Shown here: positions 17,997 through 26,754 of the stretch, piece by piece
How positions within the stretch are numbered: the stretch's first letter is position 1
How the letters are laid out: each line of letters starts with the position of its first letter
DNA from: JBGSKY01 sp041740995
Lineage (GTDB): Bacteria > Planctomycetota > Planctomycetia > Pirellulales > Pirellulaceae
NCBI GenBank assembly: GCA_041740995.1
Contig: JBGSKY010000136.1
Span: forward strand, 1-64,000
Reading direction: 5' to 3'
Length of the DNA stretch: 64,000 bases
Translations under genes and position numbers: made by a program
Notes under the pieces: generated by a model
Database searches by the model: none
Told to the model about the DNA's origin: nothing
Seen by the model: only the letters and a program-made list of their open reading frames with translations

Positions 17997-18995
17997 GTGC
18001 TTGAACCGCTAGACAATACGAATCGCCAAGCATGCCAACAAAACTGTTGGCTGATGCTCGGCTGGATTCTAGCCCTGGTTTGCAGCAGCGGGGCGACTTG
18101 CATTCCCAAGCGTGGCATTTCAGAATTCCAACCTCCCGTTGTGTTCACTGCAGCGCCGAGCCTGCCAGAGATCGTGGAAGTGGTCAATCGATCGTCGAAG
18201 GTTTATCAGATGCAATCGCCGGCGGTCAAAGTTCGCATGGCCGATCTGCCGCTTTTATCAGCCTCGATGGACTGGCAACGTGAACGCAACTTCCGAATGA
18301 TGGGTGGACTCTCTCGCTTGACTGGAACCGATTTCGACATTGGCAGCAATGCCGAAATCTTCTGGATGTCATCGCGACACGACGTCACGCCGACGCTCTA
18401 CTATGCTCGTCATGATCAATTTGAATCCCAGCTCAATCGACAAGTTCTTTCGGTCTCGCCGTTGTGGATGGTCGAAGCTCTGGGCATCATCCAGCTTGAC
18501 GCAACGACAATCATCGGCGCCCCAGAAACAGGCCCAGACGGTATGATCCGAATCGTTTCAACGGTCGCATCGCCGGTGGGTGCCTATCAGCGAACGTTGC
18601 ACATCGACCCAAAGCTTGGAATCGTTCGCCAAATTTTGCTCCGCGATCCCACCGGTCGCTTGCTGGCCAACGCAAATCTAAGCGATCATCAATACTATGC
18701 AGCGATTGGAACATCGTTGCCACATAAGTCGCAAGTGGAACTCATTCCGATCGGCGGCGAACCGCTCTCGATGCAGATTGAAATCGGCTTCTACAAGCTG
18801 AACGATAACGTAGAGATCGACGCTTCACGATTCAGCAACCCACGTCCAGAGGGTTTCCAATTGGTCGACTTAGCAAATCTGAGCAGCGGCACTGCGGCAA
18901 CGGCAGTTCAACCAGCCTACCAAGCCGCCTTGCCAGAGACGCAGCGCACCGACTACCGCGGCGTCGGCCCATCCGGGCAATCGGTCGTTCGATAG
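17997..18995 (+). CDS. Exported protein, possible lipoprotein carrier-like
   Basis: Start is GTG at 17997 with an AAGGA Shine-Dalgarno at 17986-17990. A hydrophobic segment (WLMLGWILALVCSSGATC) near residue 17-35 is a signal peptide; a Cys at its end hints at lipidation, but the lipobox is not canonical. The mature part is rich in beta strands: VYQMQSPAVKVRMADLPLLSA, then FDIGSNAEIFWMSSRH, then an IDPKLGIVRQILLRDPTGRL stretch. This is the kind of fold seen in LolA/outer-membrane lipoprotein-sorting families, but the likeness is weak. Planctomycete-specific as far as I can judge. No function is assigned. Confidence 0.65.
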   Translation: MLEPLDNTNRQACQQNCWLMLGWILALVCSSGATCIPKRGISEFQPPVVFTAAPSLPEIVEVVNRSSKVYQMQSPAVKVRMADLPLLSASMDWQRERNFRMMGGLSRLTGTDFDIGSNAEIFWMSSRHDVTPTLYYARHDQFESQLNRQVLSVSPLWMVEALGIIQLDATTIIGAPETGPDGMIRIVSTVASPVGAYQRTLHIDPKLGIVRQILLRDPTGRLLANANLSDHQYYAAIGTSLPHKSQVELIPIGGEPLSMQIEIGFYKLNDNVEIDASRFSNPRPEGFQLVDLANLSSGTAATAVQPAYQAALPETQRTDYRGVGPSGQSVVR

Positions 18996-19063
18996 AGCGA
19001 TGATAACCAGCAGCAATTTCTGCCTGTGCGACTAGCCCAAGCGAACTATCCGGGTTCGACCAG

Positions 19064-19095
19064 CGTGCTGCTCACTGGGTCCACCCAGCAGCACG
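19064..19095. repeat. Inverted repeat / stem-loop
   Basis: CGTGCTG at 19064-19070 pairs with CAGCACG at 19089-19095, and CTGGGT at 19075-19080 pairs with ACCCAG at 19083-19088. The result is a 13-pair hairpin with one 4-base bulge and a 2-base loop, tight enough that a DNA cruciform is as likely as an RNA hairpin. Function unknown. Confidence 0.5.
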
Positions 19096-19343
19096 ATTCG
19101 ACCAGTTTCGTCAGCGGCTACGGGACTTGTTTAGAATCCCGCAGCATCGGTGCACTGGGCAAACTCAATCGCACGCTCACCAACGCCACAGGCCTAACGT
19201 GCGGAGCATCGATTCGCTGGGCAAAGTCTCCACCATGGCCTACTACGACATGGGCGGCTTAGCAGTTGTCCTGATCTTTCCCGCCCCCGTTTGGGTTCAT
19301 CCAACCGGAGCGAAATCGCTTTGACGCTTCTAACAAACTGATT

Positions 19344-19434
19344 CACCAAACGGGATGAACCCGTTGGGGACTTTTGGTGTAGCTTCGTGGTGTTAGCTTA
19401 CGAAGCTGGTTCACCCATGAGACAAGCTCATGGG
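19344..19434. repeat. Cluster of three adjacent stem-loops
   Basis: Three hairpins lie in 91 bases. CACCAAA (19344-19350) pairs with TTTGGTG (19373-19379) around an inner CGGG/CCCG. AGCTTCGT (19381-19388) pairs with ACGAAGCT (19400-19407). CCCATGAG (19414-19421) pairs with CTCATGGG (19427-19434). All stems are perfect and spaced by only a few bases, which looks designed rather than accidental. This could be a composite intergenic repeat or a structured RNA. Confidence 0.55.
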
Positions 19435-19706
19435 GGTCCCATTCCAGATTTAGGACAATAACCATTAACTCAGTTTCAGATTGACGTGCCGTACAAATCG
19501 GGAAGATATTTCGTTCCAGCCCTTAAGCGCTTTCATCGTGCTTGCGATAATAACTTCGCTCGTACCTCTGTTTGTTTCACAGTCTTCGATATGCCGACGG
19601 TGAACTTTCGACATCCTCATAACCGTATTCCAGAGATCTATGAGGTTCGCGAGTGTCGTTCTCGTTGGAGGTCAGCGCGCCCGTGAAGCTAGGACCACAC
19701 CGCGGC

Positions 19707-19725
19707 GGCCCGTACGCGTCGGGCC
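19707..19725. repeat. GC-rich inverted repeat
   Basis: GGCCCG at 19707-19712 pairs with CGGGCC at 19720-19725, with a 7-base spacer that contains the palindrome ACGCGT. It is the core of a local GC-rich patch. Function unknown. Confidence 0.35.
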
Positions 19726-20170
19726 TGAATCTTCTGCAAAATGTTTATAGACTTTGCAAACCAGAGCGATTGCCATCCTTGATCCTTTGCGTGGAATGCT
19801 GAACATTCGCAAAACCCAAAATCGAAGTCTTGCCTTTTCACTTTACAAGCAAATACTTGACCACATCCACCCTTGTGCGATTGCCCTGGTCGGAACGAAA
19901 ATTCCATTTTTGTAAAATCTGGACGGAAAAATTACAAGTTCGTCAACCAAGCAGCGAAGCGGTCGAAATTTTATACTTTTGTCAAATTTGCAAGATCAAC
20001 GTACGAAGACTACGCTGCGAAGGCTGTGTCCTAAGATCCGATACCCCATTGCCGGTCTAGGCGAGCCAAACGATATTTGACTTGTGGAAAGGCTTCGCAA
20101 ATCTGTTGGTCATTTTGCACCAACACGTTAACGACCGGTAAAACTTTCAAAATGAAATGCCGATAGAAAA

Positions 20171-21472
20171 TTGTTATTGAAATCTCTTTCACCCGATCCT
20201 GCGGAGCCGATTGCTCGGGTTTATGTTTCGCAAGCGATGCGGCACCCGAACATTTTTCGTCGCCGGATTGAACATGTTGAGGGCAATCCGCAAGCGGGCG
20301 ATTGGGTCGCCGTTTATGCTCAGCCTCGTGTTCTAGCGGCCGAAGATTCGGGAGTTGATTCATCCCAATACACACCCCGCTCGGAGGTCGTTGAGGCCGA
20401 GCCGAGGTTGTTTGCTTACGGAATTTACAATCCAAAATCGAGCATTGCGGTTCGCTTGGTGCGGTGGGGAAACGACTTACCTGACGCGACATTCTGGGCT
20501 GATCGAATCGACTACGCCATTGCGCTTCGGCATGATGTGTTGCGATTGCCCGAGTCGACAAATGCATATCGAGTTCTGCATGGTGAAGCAGACGGTTTTC
20601 CAGGCATCGTCGTCGATCGATACGCCGATACATTAAGCGCCGAAGTCTTTTCGTTTGGCATGATGCAGCGCGGTCGAGAGATTCTCGAAATGCTCGGTGC
20701 TCGGATGGGCATCTCTCATTTTCTGATGGCGCCCAGCCCCGGTTTTAGTAACCAGGAGAGCATCGACGTTCAGCCTGTTCGATCGAATGATTTTCCGACG
20801 AGCGTCACGATTCAAGAAGCAACTACCAAGTATCGAATTCATTTTGGCACTGGCCACAAAACCGGTTTCTTTTGCGACCAGCGTGACAACCGAACTCAGT
20901 TGGCAGCTTGGTCACCGGGCAAGTCCGTGTTGGATTTGTGCTGCTACACTGGCGGCTTCAGCGTCCGAGCCGCAACTGATGGCAAGGCAGCCGAAGTCAC
21001 TGGCGTCGACATCGACGAGGAGCCGTTGCAGCTCGCAAAGAAAAATGCCAACATCAATCACGCAAAGGTCCGATATTGCCAAGCCGACGCGTTTGCTTTC
21101 ATGCGAGACATGCTTGCACTTGGTCGACAATACGACATCGTCATCCTTGATCCCCCAAAACTGATTCGTTCGCGGCTTGAGATTGAAGAAGGTACGCGAA
21201 AGCATCACGACATGAACAAGCTGGCGATGCAGCTAGTTAAGCCAGCCGGCATGATGCTCAGTTGCACGTGCGCTGGTCTGATGGATCAGGCCTCTTTTGA
21301 TGCGATGTTGCAGTCAGCGGTTCGATCGACCGGCAAGCTGCCCGATGGCAGCCGGACCACACCTCGGGAAGTTCAGATCATCCGTCGCTGTGGTGCGGCT
21401 GGTGATCATCCGATCGCAGTCCATTGTCCAGAGACCGAATACTTCAAATCGGCATGGATGCGGATTACGTAA
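20171..21472 (+). CDS. 23S rRNA (cytosine) methyltransferase, RlmI-like
   Basis: The layout is that of RlmI/RlmK-type class I SAM-dependent rRNA methyltransferases. An N-terminal PUA domain (RHPNIFRRRIEHVEG, then AGDWVAVY) is followed by a central domain with HGEADGFPGIVVDRY and a Rossmann domain with VLDLCCYTGGFSVRAA (SAM motif I). DIVILDPPKL is motif IV, and SCTCAGLMD near the C-terminus includes the catalytic-region Cys. TGHKTGFFCDQRDNR matches the family's conserved GxKTGxFLDQR segment. The frame opens with TTG at 20171, just ahead of the PUA domain, which needs most of this length. The exact modified nucleotide cannot be told from sequence. Confidence 0.9.
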   Translation: MLLKSLSPDPAEPIARVYVSQAMRHPNIFRRRIEHVEGNPQAGDWVAVYAQPRVLAAEDSGVDSSQYTPRSEVVEAEPRLFAYGIYNPKSSIAVRLVRWGNDLPDATFWADRIDYAIALRHDVLRLPESTNAYRVLHGEADGFPGIVVDRYADTLSAEVFSFGMMQRGREILEMLGARMGISHFLMAPSPGFSNQESIDVQPVRSNDFPTSVTIQEATTKYRIHFGTGHKTGFFCDQRDNRTQLAAWSPGKSVLDLCCYTGGFSVRAATDGKAAEVTGVDIDEEPLQLAKKNANINHAKVRYCQADAFAFMRDMLALGRQYDIVILDPPKLIRSRLEIEEGTRKHHDMNKLAMQLVKPAGMMLSCTCAGLMDQASFDAMLQSAVRSTGKLPDGSRTTPREVQIIRRCGAAGDHPIAVHCPETEYFKSAWMRIT

Positions 21473-21476
21473 TTTC

Positions 21477-22454
21477 ATGTCAGCAACCTTTTCACATAAA
21501 TCGCGACTTCAAATGATGGCCTTGCATTCGCTTTACATCAGATCAATGCGAATTTGTTTCGCAGCTGCAAGCTTGTTAATCGCCAGTGGAATTGCTGTTG
21601 CTGACGGAGCCCATAACAATGGCTTGCAAGCAACCTCGCCCAATGATGTGCAAGCCGATGACGGACAGGAGCAGGCCACCACGTCGAAGTCTGAATTGCT
21701 GCAGATTTTTGCGGCAACGCATGACGGTTGGAGCTTGGATGAAGTGTTGATCCGCGACGACTTGCGAACGGCATTGATGAAAAGTTTTCGTGAGTCGGGC
21801 GGGACTAGCGACGAGAAAGAGGTCTTTGAAAACCTGATCGCAATTCGCAAGAGCGGCAACCTGAAAGTCCCAACCACGAAGACGTCCAATGTGGACACCG
21901 ATGCCTATTCATCAATAGCCGAGATTGTCGCTCGTCAGATGATTGATCTTCACAGCTTGTCGCTTGATCATGTCTTTATCGATCCCGTGCTGCTGGCCGA
22001 ATTCGATCGCTTCGTGCGGGTCATCTTGCCAGAAGCGGATCTTTACCAAGCTCGAAAGGCGGCCTTGCGGCTCAGAAAAAGTCGCCGGCTGCAACCCGAA
22101 TTGCTGGCCCGGGTGACCGATTGGAAGGTGTCGATCGAGTCGATGCCGCTTGAGGAAGCGACCAAGAAGGTCGAAGAAATCTCTCAGAGGCCCGGCGTCT
22201 ATATCTTCCGCGACTTGACCGGTTATCTTTACATTGGTCAGTCGAAAAACCTGCGTGACCGATTAAGAAAGCACCTGGATTCCAGCGATCGAATCGCTCT
22301 TGCAGACTACTTAAACAAAAGCGGCCTTCAAGACGTAACACTTGAGATGCACATTTTTGCCGATGGTTCGCCGGCGGAGCAGACCGTCATCCGCGAAGCC
22401 TACGAAAGTGAGCTGATCCGGATACGTAAACCGCGGCTAAATTTATCTCCCTAG
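21477..22454 (+). CDS. GIY-YIG domain protein with signal peptide
   Basis: Three starts are possible (21477, 21513, 21546); all lead into a hydrophobic signal sequence (MRICFAAASLLIASGIAVADG from 21546). A helical region of about 180 residues follows, then a C-terminal GIY-YIG domain coded at about 22194-22440. It has GVYIFRDLTGYLYIGQSKNL with the spaced VYI and YIG strands, RDRLRKHL with the catalytic-type Arg, and a late Glu in the EQTVIREAYESELI segment. GIY-YIG domains cut DNA in UvrC, homing enzymes and restriction enzymes. Export of such a domain is unusual. It follows the methyltransferase after four bases and may share its mRNA. Confidence 0.75.
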   Translation: MSATFSHKSRLQMMALHSLYIRSMRICFAAASLLIASGIAVADGAHNNGLQATSPNDVQADDGQEQATTSKSELLQIFAATHDGWSLDEVLIRDDLRTALMKSFRESGGTSDEKEVFENLIAIRKSGNLKVPTTKTSNVDTDAYSSIAEIVARQMIDLHSLSLDHVFIDPVLLAEFDRFVRVILPEADLYQARKAALRLRKSRRLQPELLARVTDWKVSIESMPLEEATKKVEEISQRPGVYIFRDLTGYLYIGQSKNLRDRLRKHLDSSDRIALADYLNKSGLQDVTLEMHIFADGSPAEQTVIREAYESELIRIRKPRLNLSP

Positions 22455-22471
22455 TTGTCGATAAGAATAAT

Positions 22472-22501
22472 TTGACAGCCACTAGGATTGCGCGATACCA
22501 T
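22472..22501 (+). promoter_or_regulatory. Candidate sigma-70 promoter of the PilM cluster
   Basis: A perfect -35 TTGACA at 22472-22477 is followed after 18 bases by TACCAT at 22496-22501, a 4/6 match to TATAAT. It lies about 170 bases ahead of the PilM start and after the stop codon of the previous gene. Confidence 0.45.
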
Positions 22502-22671
22502 ACAGTGAGGCTGAAGTTTGGACTTTTTTCAGCTTTATAACTCATCAAAGCTTGAGTCGATCAAATGGCGGCTTAACCTAGTCCCTTTGTCGCTCACCGA
22601 TCCAGTTTCGCCCGCGTTTGCCGTGCGGCCTGCGAAATCAATCTCGTCGAAAACAGAATCTGAGGATGGCG

Positions 22672-24837
22672 ATGGCCAAGAAGACAAGCCACGTTTGGGG
22701 ACTCGAAATTGGGCAAAGCGCTATCAAAGCGCTGCGTTGCCAAGTCAAAAGTGACCAGGTAATCGCGGACTCTTTCGATTTCGTTGAATACCCGAAAATT
22801 CTTTCGCAACCAGACTCTGAGCCGGAAATCCTGCTCGCCGATGCGATCGAACAATTCATTTCACGCAACGATGTTCGCGGCTGTAAAGTCGCCGTCAGCG
22901 TGCCCGGGCAGCAAGGTCTAGCCAAATTCTTCAAGCCGCCGCCGGTCGAAGTCAAGAAGATTCCTGACATTGTTCGCTACGAAGCCAAACAGCAAATCCC
23001 TTTCGATCTCAACGATGTGATCTGGGATTTCCAGCAGATGGCCGGTGCGAGCATCGAGGACGGATACGCTCTGGAGAGCGAGGTTGGTCTCTTTGCGATG
23101 AAGCGTGATGCCGTCTATCGAGCACTCAAACCGTTCCAGACGGCGGGCATCGAACCGGACATCATTCAACTCTCGCCAGTCGCGATCTACAACATGATCG
23201 CTTACGACCGATTCGCTGATGTCTTGGCAGAGGAAAATTTCGACCCGGATAAACCGCCCAAGTCGACGTTAGTTCTTTCGATTGGGACCGATGCGACAGA
23301 CTTGATCGTGACCAATGGATTCCGAATTTGGCAACGCAGTATGCCGATTGGTGGTAATCACTTTACGCGCCAATTGAGTAAGGAATTGAAGCTGACGTTC
23401 GCAAAAGCCGAGCATATCAAACGCAATGCGATGCAGGCTGATGACCCGAAGCTGGTCTTCCAAGCAATGCGGCCGATCTTCAATGACATGCATACCGAGA
23501 TTCAGCGGTCGATCGGCTTCTTTAAGCAGTTGAACAAAAAAGCGGTGATCGAAAAAATCTTGCTGCTTGGCAACACTGCCAAGCTCCCTGGCTTGCAAGC
23601 GTACCTGAGCAAGAGCTTAGGTATGGATGTCGAAGTCATTGAAAAATTTGAACGCCTAAGTGGGGCAGAAGTTATCGGTTCACCGAGCTTCAAAGAAAAT
23701 CAACCCAGTTTTGGTGTGGTTTACGGATTGTGTCTTCAATCGCTAAACCGAGGGCCAATTCATACCAATTTGTTGCCTAAAGAAATCGTCGTCGATCGCT
23801 TAATTGATTCTAAGAAACCTTGGATGTCGGTCGCGGCAGCGACGTTGCTGGTCGGAATGGCAGCCAACTACGCGTTCGTTCATGCGGCGTTCACCAAGGT
23901 CGCGCCTGAGCTGTGGCGGACCGCTGAACAACAGGTTTCGTCGTTGCAGCAGACCAGTGATTCGAACTTGAGCGAGGATACGGCTCAGAAAAATCGCGTC
24001 GAATTGCTACGAGCGATCGGCGAAGAAGTCAGCTCCAATACCGACCGCCGGCTAATCTGGTTGGAGCTGCTTGCAGTTATCAATTCCTCGCTTAATCGTG
24101 CCCCGGGAACCGTAAACGTCTCACCAAACGAACTGCCATACAGCGAACGTCAAGACTTCAACATTACTGCGATTGATTCAAAGTACTACGGGGACATCAC
24201 TAAATACATTACGCCTGCGTTGAAAGAAAAGTATCGCGTTGAAAATGAATCGCGGTTGGGTTTGTTAGGCAAACCGATTGCACCAGCGGTCGCAAACCCC
24301 AATGTGCCGACCGCACCGGTCGAAGAATTGAGTGGTCCGGCATGGGTCGTTAAGTTGTCTGGTTACCATTACCACAATGGTGTTCGCGGTGACGAGAAAT
24401 CTGACTATGTTCGTAAGCATTTGATCGACTTTTTGGAGAACGGCTATGTAACGTTGCCCGGGCCAGACGGCGAACCAATGGATTTCTCGGTTAAAGAGAT
24501 GGGGCTCGCCTATCCGTTGCTGGTTAGCGAAGCGACTATAGAGCAGGAGAAAATCTCCAACCCGTTATATGAACAACTAGTCGCCCAGCGAACTAGCATC
24601 GCAAATCAACCGGCCAACGGAACCAACCCCGCAGCGACAAAGCCGGTGCTCGATGAAGACGGCAATCCGGTTAAGCCTTACTTCGATGTGGCAACTGCGA
24701 AATTTACTGTTCAATTTGTATGGAAGGAAAAGCCCCTTGCTCAACGTTTGGCTTGGAAGCTTGATCCAAGATTTTCGCGTGACCTGATTCCGCCGAAAGA
24801 ATTGCAAGCGCCAGTCGCTGCTAAGCCAACGCCTTAA
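22672..24837 (+). CDS. pilM: Type IV pilus PilM-like ATPase fused to a PilN-like part
   Basis: ATG 22672 is preceded by GAGG at 22662-22665 with ideal spacing. The first 345 residues are a PilM/FtsA-like actin-fold domain: SHVWGLEIGQSAIKALRC, KVAVSVPGQQGLAKFF, IPDIVRYEAKQQIPFDLNDV, STLVLSIGTDATDLIV and EKILLLGNTAKLPGL. PilM normally recruits PilN in the inner-membrane platform of type IV pili. Here the chain goes on: the PilN-like INLLP-type motif appears as HTNLLPKEIV, then one membrane helix at about 384-404 and a periplasmic domain to the end. So PilM and PilN functions seem joined in one 722-residue protein. Two further membrane proteins follow in the same direction. Pilus versus type II secretion cannot be decided here. 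Confidence 0.85.
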   Translation: MAKKTSHVWGLEIGQSAIKALRCQVKSDQVIADSFDFVEYPKILSQPDSEPEILLADAIEQFISRNDVRGCKVAVSVPGQQGLAKFFKPPPVEVKKIPDIVRYEAKQQIPFDLNDVIWDFQQMAGASIEDGYALESEVGLFAMKRDAVYRALKPFQTAGIEPDIIQLSPVAIYNMIAYDRFADVLAEENFDPDKPPKSTLVLSIGTDATDLIVTNGFRIWQRSMPIGGNHFTRQLSKELKLTFAKAEHIKRNAMQADDPKLVFQAMRPIFNDMHTEIQRSIGFFKQLNKKAVIEKILLLGNTAKLPGLQAYLSKSLGMDVEVIEKFERLSGAEVIGSPSFKENQPSFGVVYGLCLQSLNRGPIHTNLLPKEIVVDRLIDSKKPWMSVAAATLLVGMAANYAFVHAAFTKVAPELWRTAEQQVSSLQQTSDSNLSEDTAQKNRVELLRAIGEEVSSNTDRRLIWLELLAVINSSLNRAPGTVNVSPNELPYSERQDFNITAIDSKYYGDITKYITPALKEKYRVENESRLGLLGKPIAPAVANPNVPTAPVEELSGPAWVVKLSGYHYHNGVRGDEKSDYVRKHLIDFLENGYVTLPGPDGEPMDFSVKEMGLAYPLLVSEATIEQEKISNPLYEQLVAQRTSIANQPANGTNPAATKPVLDEDGNPVKPYFDVATAKFTVQFVWKEKPLAQRLAWKLDPRFSRDLIPPKELQAPVAAKPTP

Positions 24838-24940
24838 CGACCAGTCTTATTGATTGAAGCGAATTTTCAGCTTCGATCGCTTTTTTGATTTGCACCCCAC
24901 ATCGCCCAACGACCAATTGCCTCGGTTTTTTTACAACGGA

Positions 24941-26623
24941 ATGAATGCCATGGATCAGTTAAAACCAATCCTAGCTAAATTGCAAAAATATCACTTCTGG
25001 ATTTTGATGTCGATCGTTTTGATCGCTTCACTTGTGGTGTTTTTCATGTCCAGCAGCCAATTGAAGACCACCATCGAGCAACGGGTCAGTGCGATTTCAA
25101 GCAATTACGGCTCGGTCGCAACGGTCAGTGCCAAAGCTGGCACGCACCCCAATGAAGCATCTCATGCGGAGATGAAAAAAATCATCGCGGAACATGTGGC
25201 CGACGTTCAAGTCGCTTGGTCGTTGCAGTACGAGCGTCAGAAGAACATATTGAAGTGGCCTCGCAACGTGACTTCTAAAAACGCACTTCAAATCCTCGAC
25301 TCCAAACGACCGATTGAAACGACAATCAACAATCCGTTGCCAGATAGCGAAGACCCGCTGACTCGCAACGAGCGAGAAAACTATCGCGATTATATCAAAA
25401 CAGTTTTCCCGCAAATCGTGAAGGTGGCCGGCGCTACCTGGACTGCTGACCCGTTGGGCGGCAAAGCGGATACGACCGTCGTTGACACCTCATCGCCGCT
25501 TGTGATCTGGGAGAGCGCTTCACAAAAAACGATTCGCGATCAAATCGTTCCCTGGTACAACCCCAGCGTTCCACCATCTACGCTTGAAATACTTTACAGC
25601 CAGGAAGACCTTTGGATTTTGGAAGGTCTGATGAATATCATCGCAACGGTCAACGAAGGCGCCCTTGAAAACTTTCAAGCACCGATCAAAAAAATTGAAT
25701 GGATTCGCATTGGCCGACCAGCAAACAATGCTGCTGGTGAAGTCGAATCGATTGCCGGTCCGGCACCTGCGGCGGGCGGCGCTGGAGGATTTGACGTTTA
25801 CAGCCAAGGTTCGCCAGGACCTGCGCCAGGTGGCGGGGATAGAGCCGTCAGCAGTACGACGGTATCAGCCAATGATCCGGCTGACCAACGCTATCTCAAA
25901 CCTGATTTTGAATCAATCAGTTCATCGGAGCTGATCGCAAAAATGAAAAGCGATAGCCCCCAAGATGCTTTTTATGCGGTTGCAAAACGAGTTCCCATTC
26001 AAATGCGATTGAAGATGGATCAGCGACGCGTTGCAGATCTGATCGCACAATGCGGTAATAATGATTTAATCGTTGAGGTCAAACAGGTTCGGATTGGTAC
26101 GACCGAATCTGCGGAACGTACGATCCAAAAGGTTTCTGCCGGAGGAGGTGCAGGAGCATATGGCGGAGCCGGCGGTAGCCCCTACGGCGCTGGTTACGGT
26201 GCCGCCGACGATAGCGCCGGATATGGTGGCAGCGGCGGAGGCTATGGTGGAACAGGTGGGGGCTATGGAGATGAAACTGTTGGAGTCAAAAAAGCAGTAG
26301 AGAAACCTATCGACTTGGATGTTGAGATTTACGGCGTCGTCTTGCTCTACAACCCAGTGGATATTGCGAAACTTGGATTGGACAAGGTCAACGAGACCAG
26401 TGCTCTGGAAGCTGACGTTGGTCCAGCAACCGAAGCTGCACCCGCAACTCCGCCAACGGCAGTGGAATCAACGCCGCCGACCGCCACTCCTGAAGATGTT
26501 CCAGTTCCCGATGCCGCAGCGCCAGCGACAACCGAACCACCCGCAGATCCAGCCGCTCCAGTTGCTCCACCGCCAACTGAGTCGGCAGCGATGCTCAATC
26601 CTGCAATTCGTACGATCGAATGA
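24941..26623 (+). CDS. PilO-like inner-membrane platform protein with Gly/Tyr-rich insert
   Basis: The start is ATG 24941 or 24950; the longer frame from TTG 24854 looks untranslated. One membrane helix lies near the N-terminus (YHFWILMSIVLIASLVVFFM), then a periplasmic coiled region, as in PilO. Around residue 400-445 there is a low-complexity run rich in Gly, Tyr, Ala and Ser (repeated GGxGGGYGG-type units), and the C-terminal 70 residues are Pro/Ala/Thr-rich. Assignment to PilO rests on the position after PilM/PilN and the single N-terminal anchor; direct sequence likeness is slight. It follows the PilM gene by about 100 bases. Confidence 0.55.
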   Translation: MNAMDQLKPILAKLQKYHFWILMSIVLIASLVVFFMSSSQLKTTIEQRVSAISSNYGSVATVSAKAGTHPNEASHAEMKKIIAEHVADVQVAWSLQYERQKNILKWPRNVTSKNALQILDSKRPIETTINNPLPDSEDPLTRNERENYRDYIKTVFPQIVKVAGATWTADPLGGKADTTVVDTSSPLVIWESASQKTIRDQIVPWYNPSVPPSTLEILYSQEDLWILEGLMNIIATVNEGALENFQAPIKKIEWIRIGRPANNAAGEVESIAGPAPAAGGAGGFDVYSQGSPGPAPGGGDRAVSSTTVSANDPADQRYLKPDFESISSSELIAKMKSDSPQDAFYAVAKRVPIQMRLKMDQRRVADLIAQCGNNDLIVEVKQVRIGTTESAERTIQKVSAGGGAGAYGGAGGSPYGAGYGAADDSAGYGGSGGGYGGTGGGYGDETVGVKKAVEKPIDLDVEIYGVVLLYNPVDIAKLGLDKVNETSALEADVGPATEAAPATPPTAVESTPPTATPEDVPVPDAAAPATTEPPADPAAPVAPPPTESAAMLNPAIRTIE

Positions 26624-26644
26624 TCGTCCTGCAAACCAACGATT

Positions 26645-26679
26645 CGCGAAAAGATTGCAAGGCATCTTGCCGTTTCGCG
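26645..26679. repeat. Stem-loop between the second and third genes of the PilM cluster
   Basis: CGCGAAA at 26645-26651 pairs with TTTCGCG at 26673-26679, and inside it GCAAG (26657-26661) pairs with CTTGC (26666-26670) around a GCAT loop. There is no T-tract after it, so it may act in mRNA processing or partial attenuation rather than as a terminator. A TACAAT element lies a few bases downstream. Confidence 0.45.
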
Positions 26680-26754
26680 ACTTGAAAACTGTTACAATGA
26701 ATCCGATAAGCCGTACATACTCATCACATCGTCCAAGCTCATAAGGGTCTAACC

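Larger units (their letters stand above)
18996..20170. other. Gene-free region of 1.2 kb with several stem-loops
   Basis: No reading frame here looks like a gene: candidates are under 80 residues, lack ribosome sites and read through palindromes. The stretch contains at least five inverted repeats, listed separately, and a short GC-rich patch near 19675-19730 set in AT-richer DNA. It may be the remains of repeats or of a lost gene. Confidence 0.55.

Noticed and set aside
20031..20633. Minus-strand frame of 200 codons
   Set aside because: It overlaps the rRNA methyltransferase gene in antisense, and its product is Arg/His/Pro-rich without domain content.
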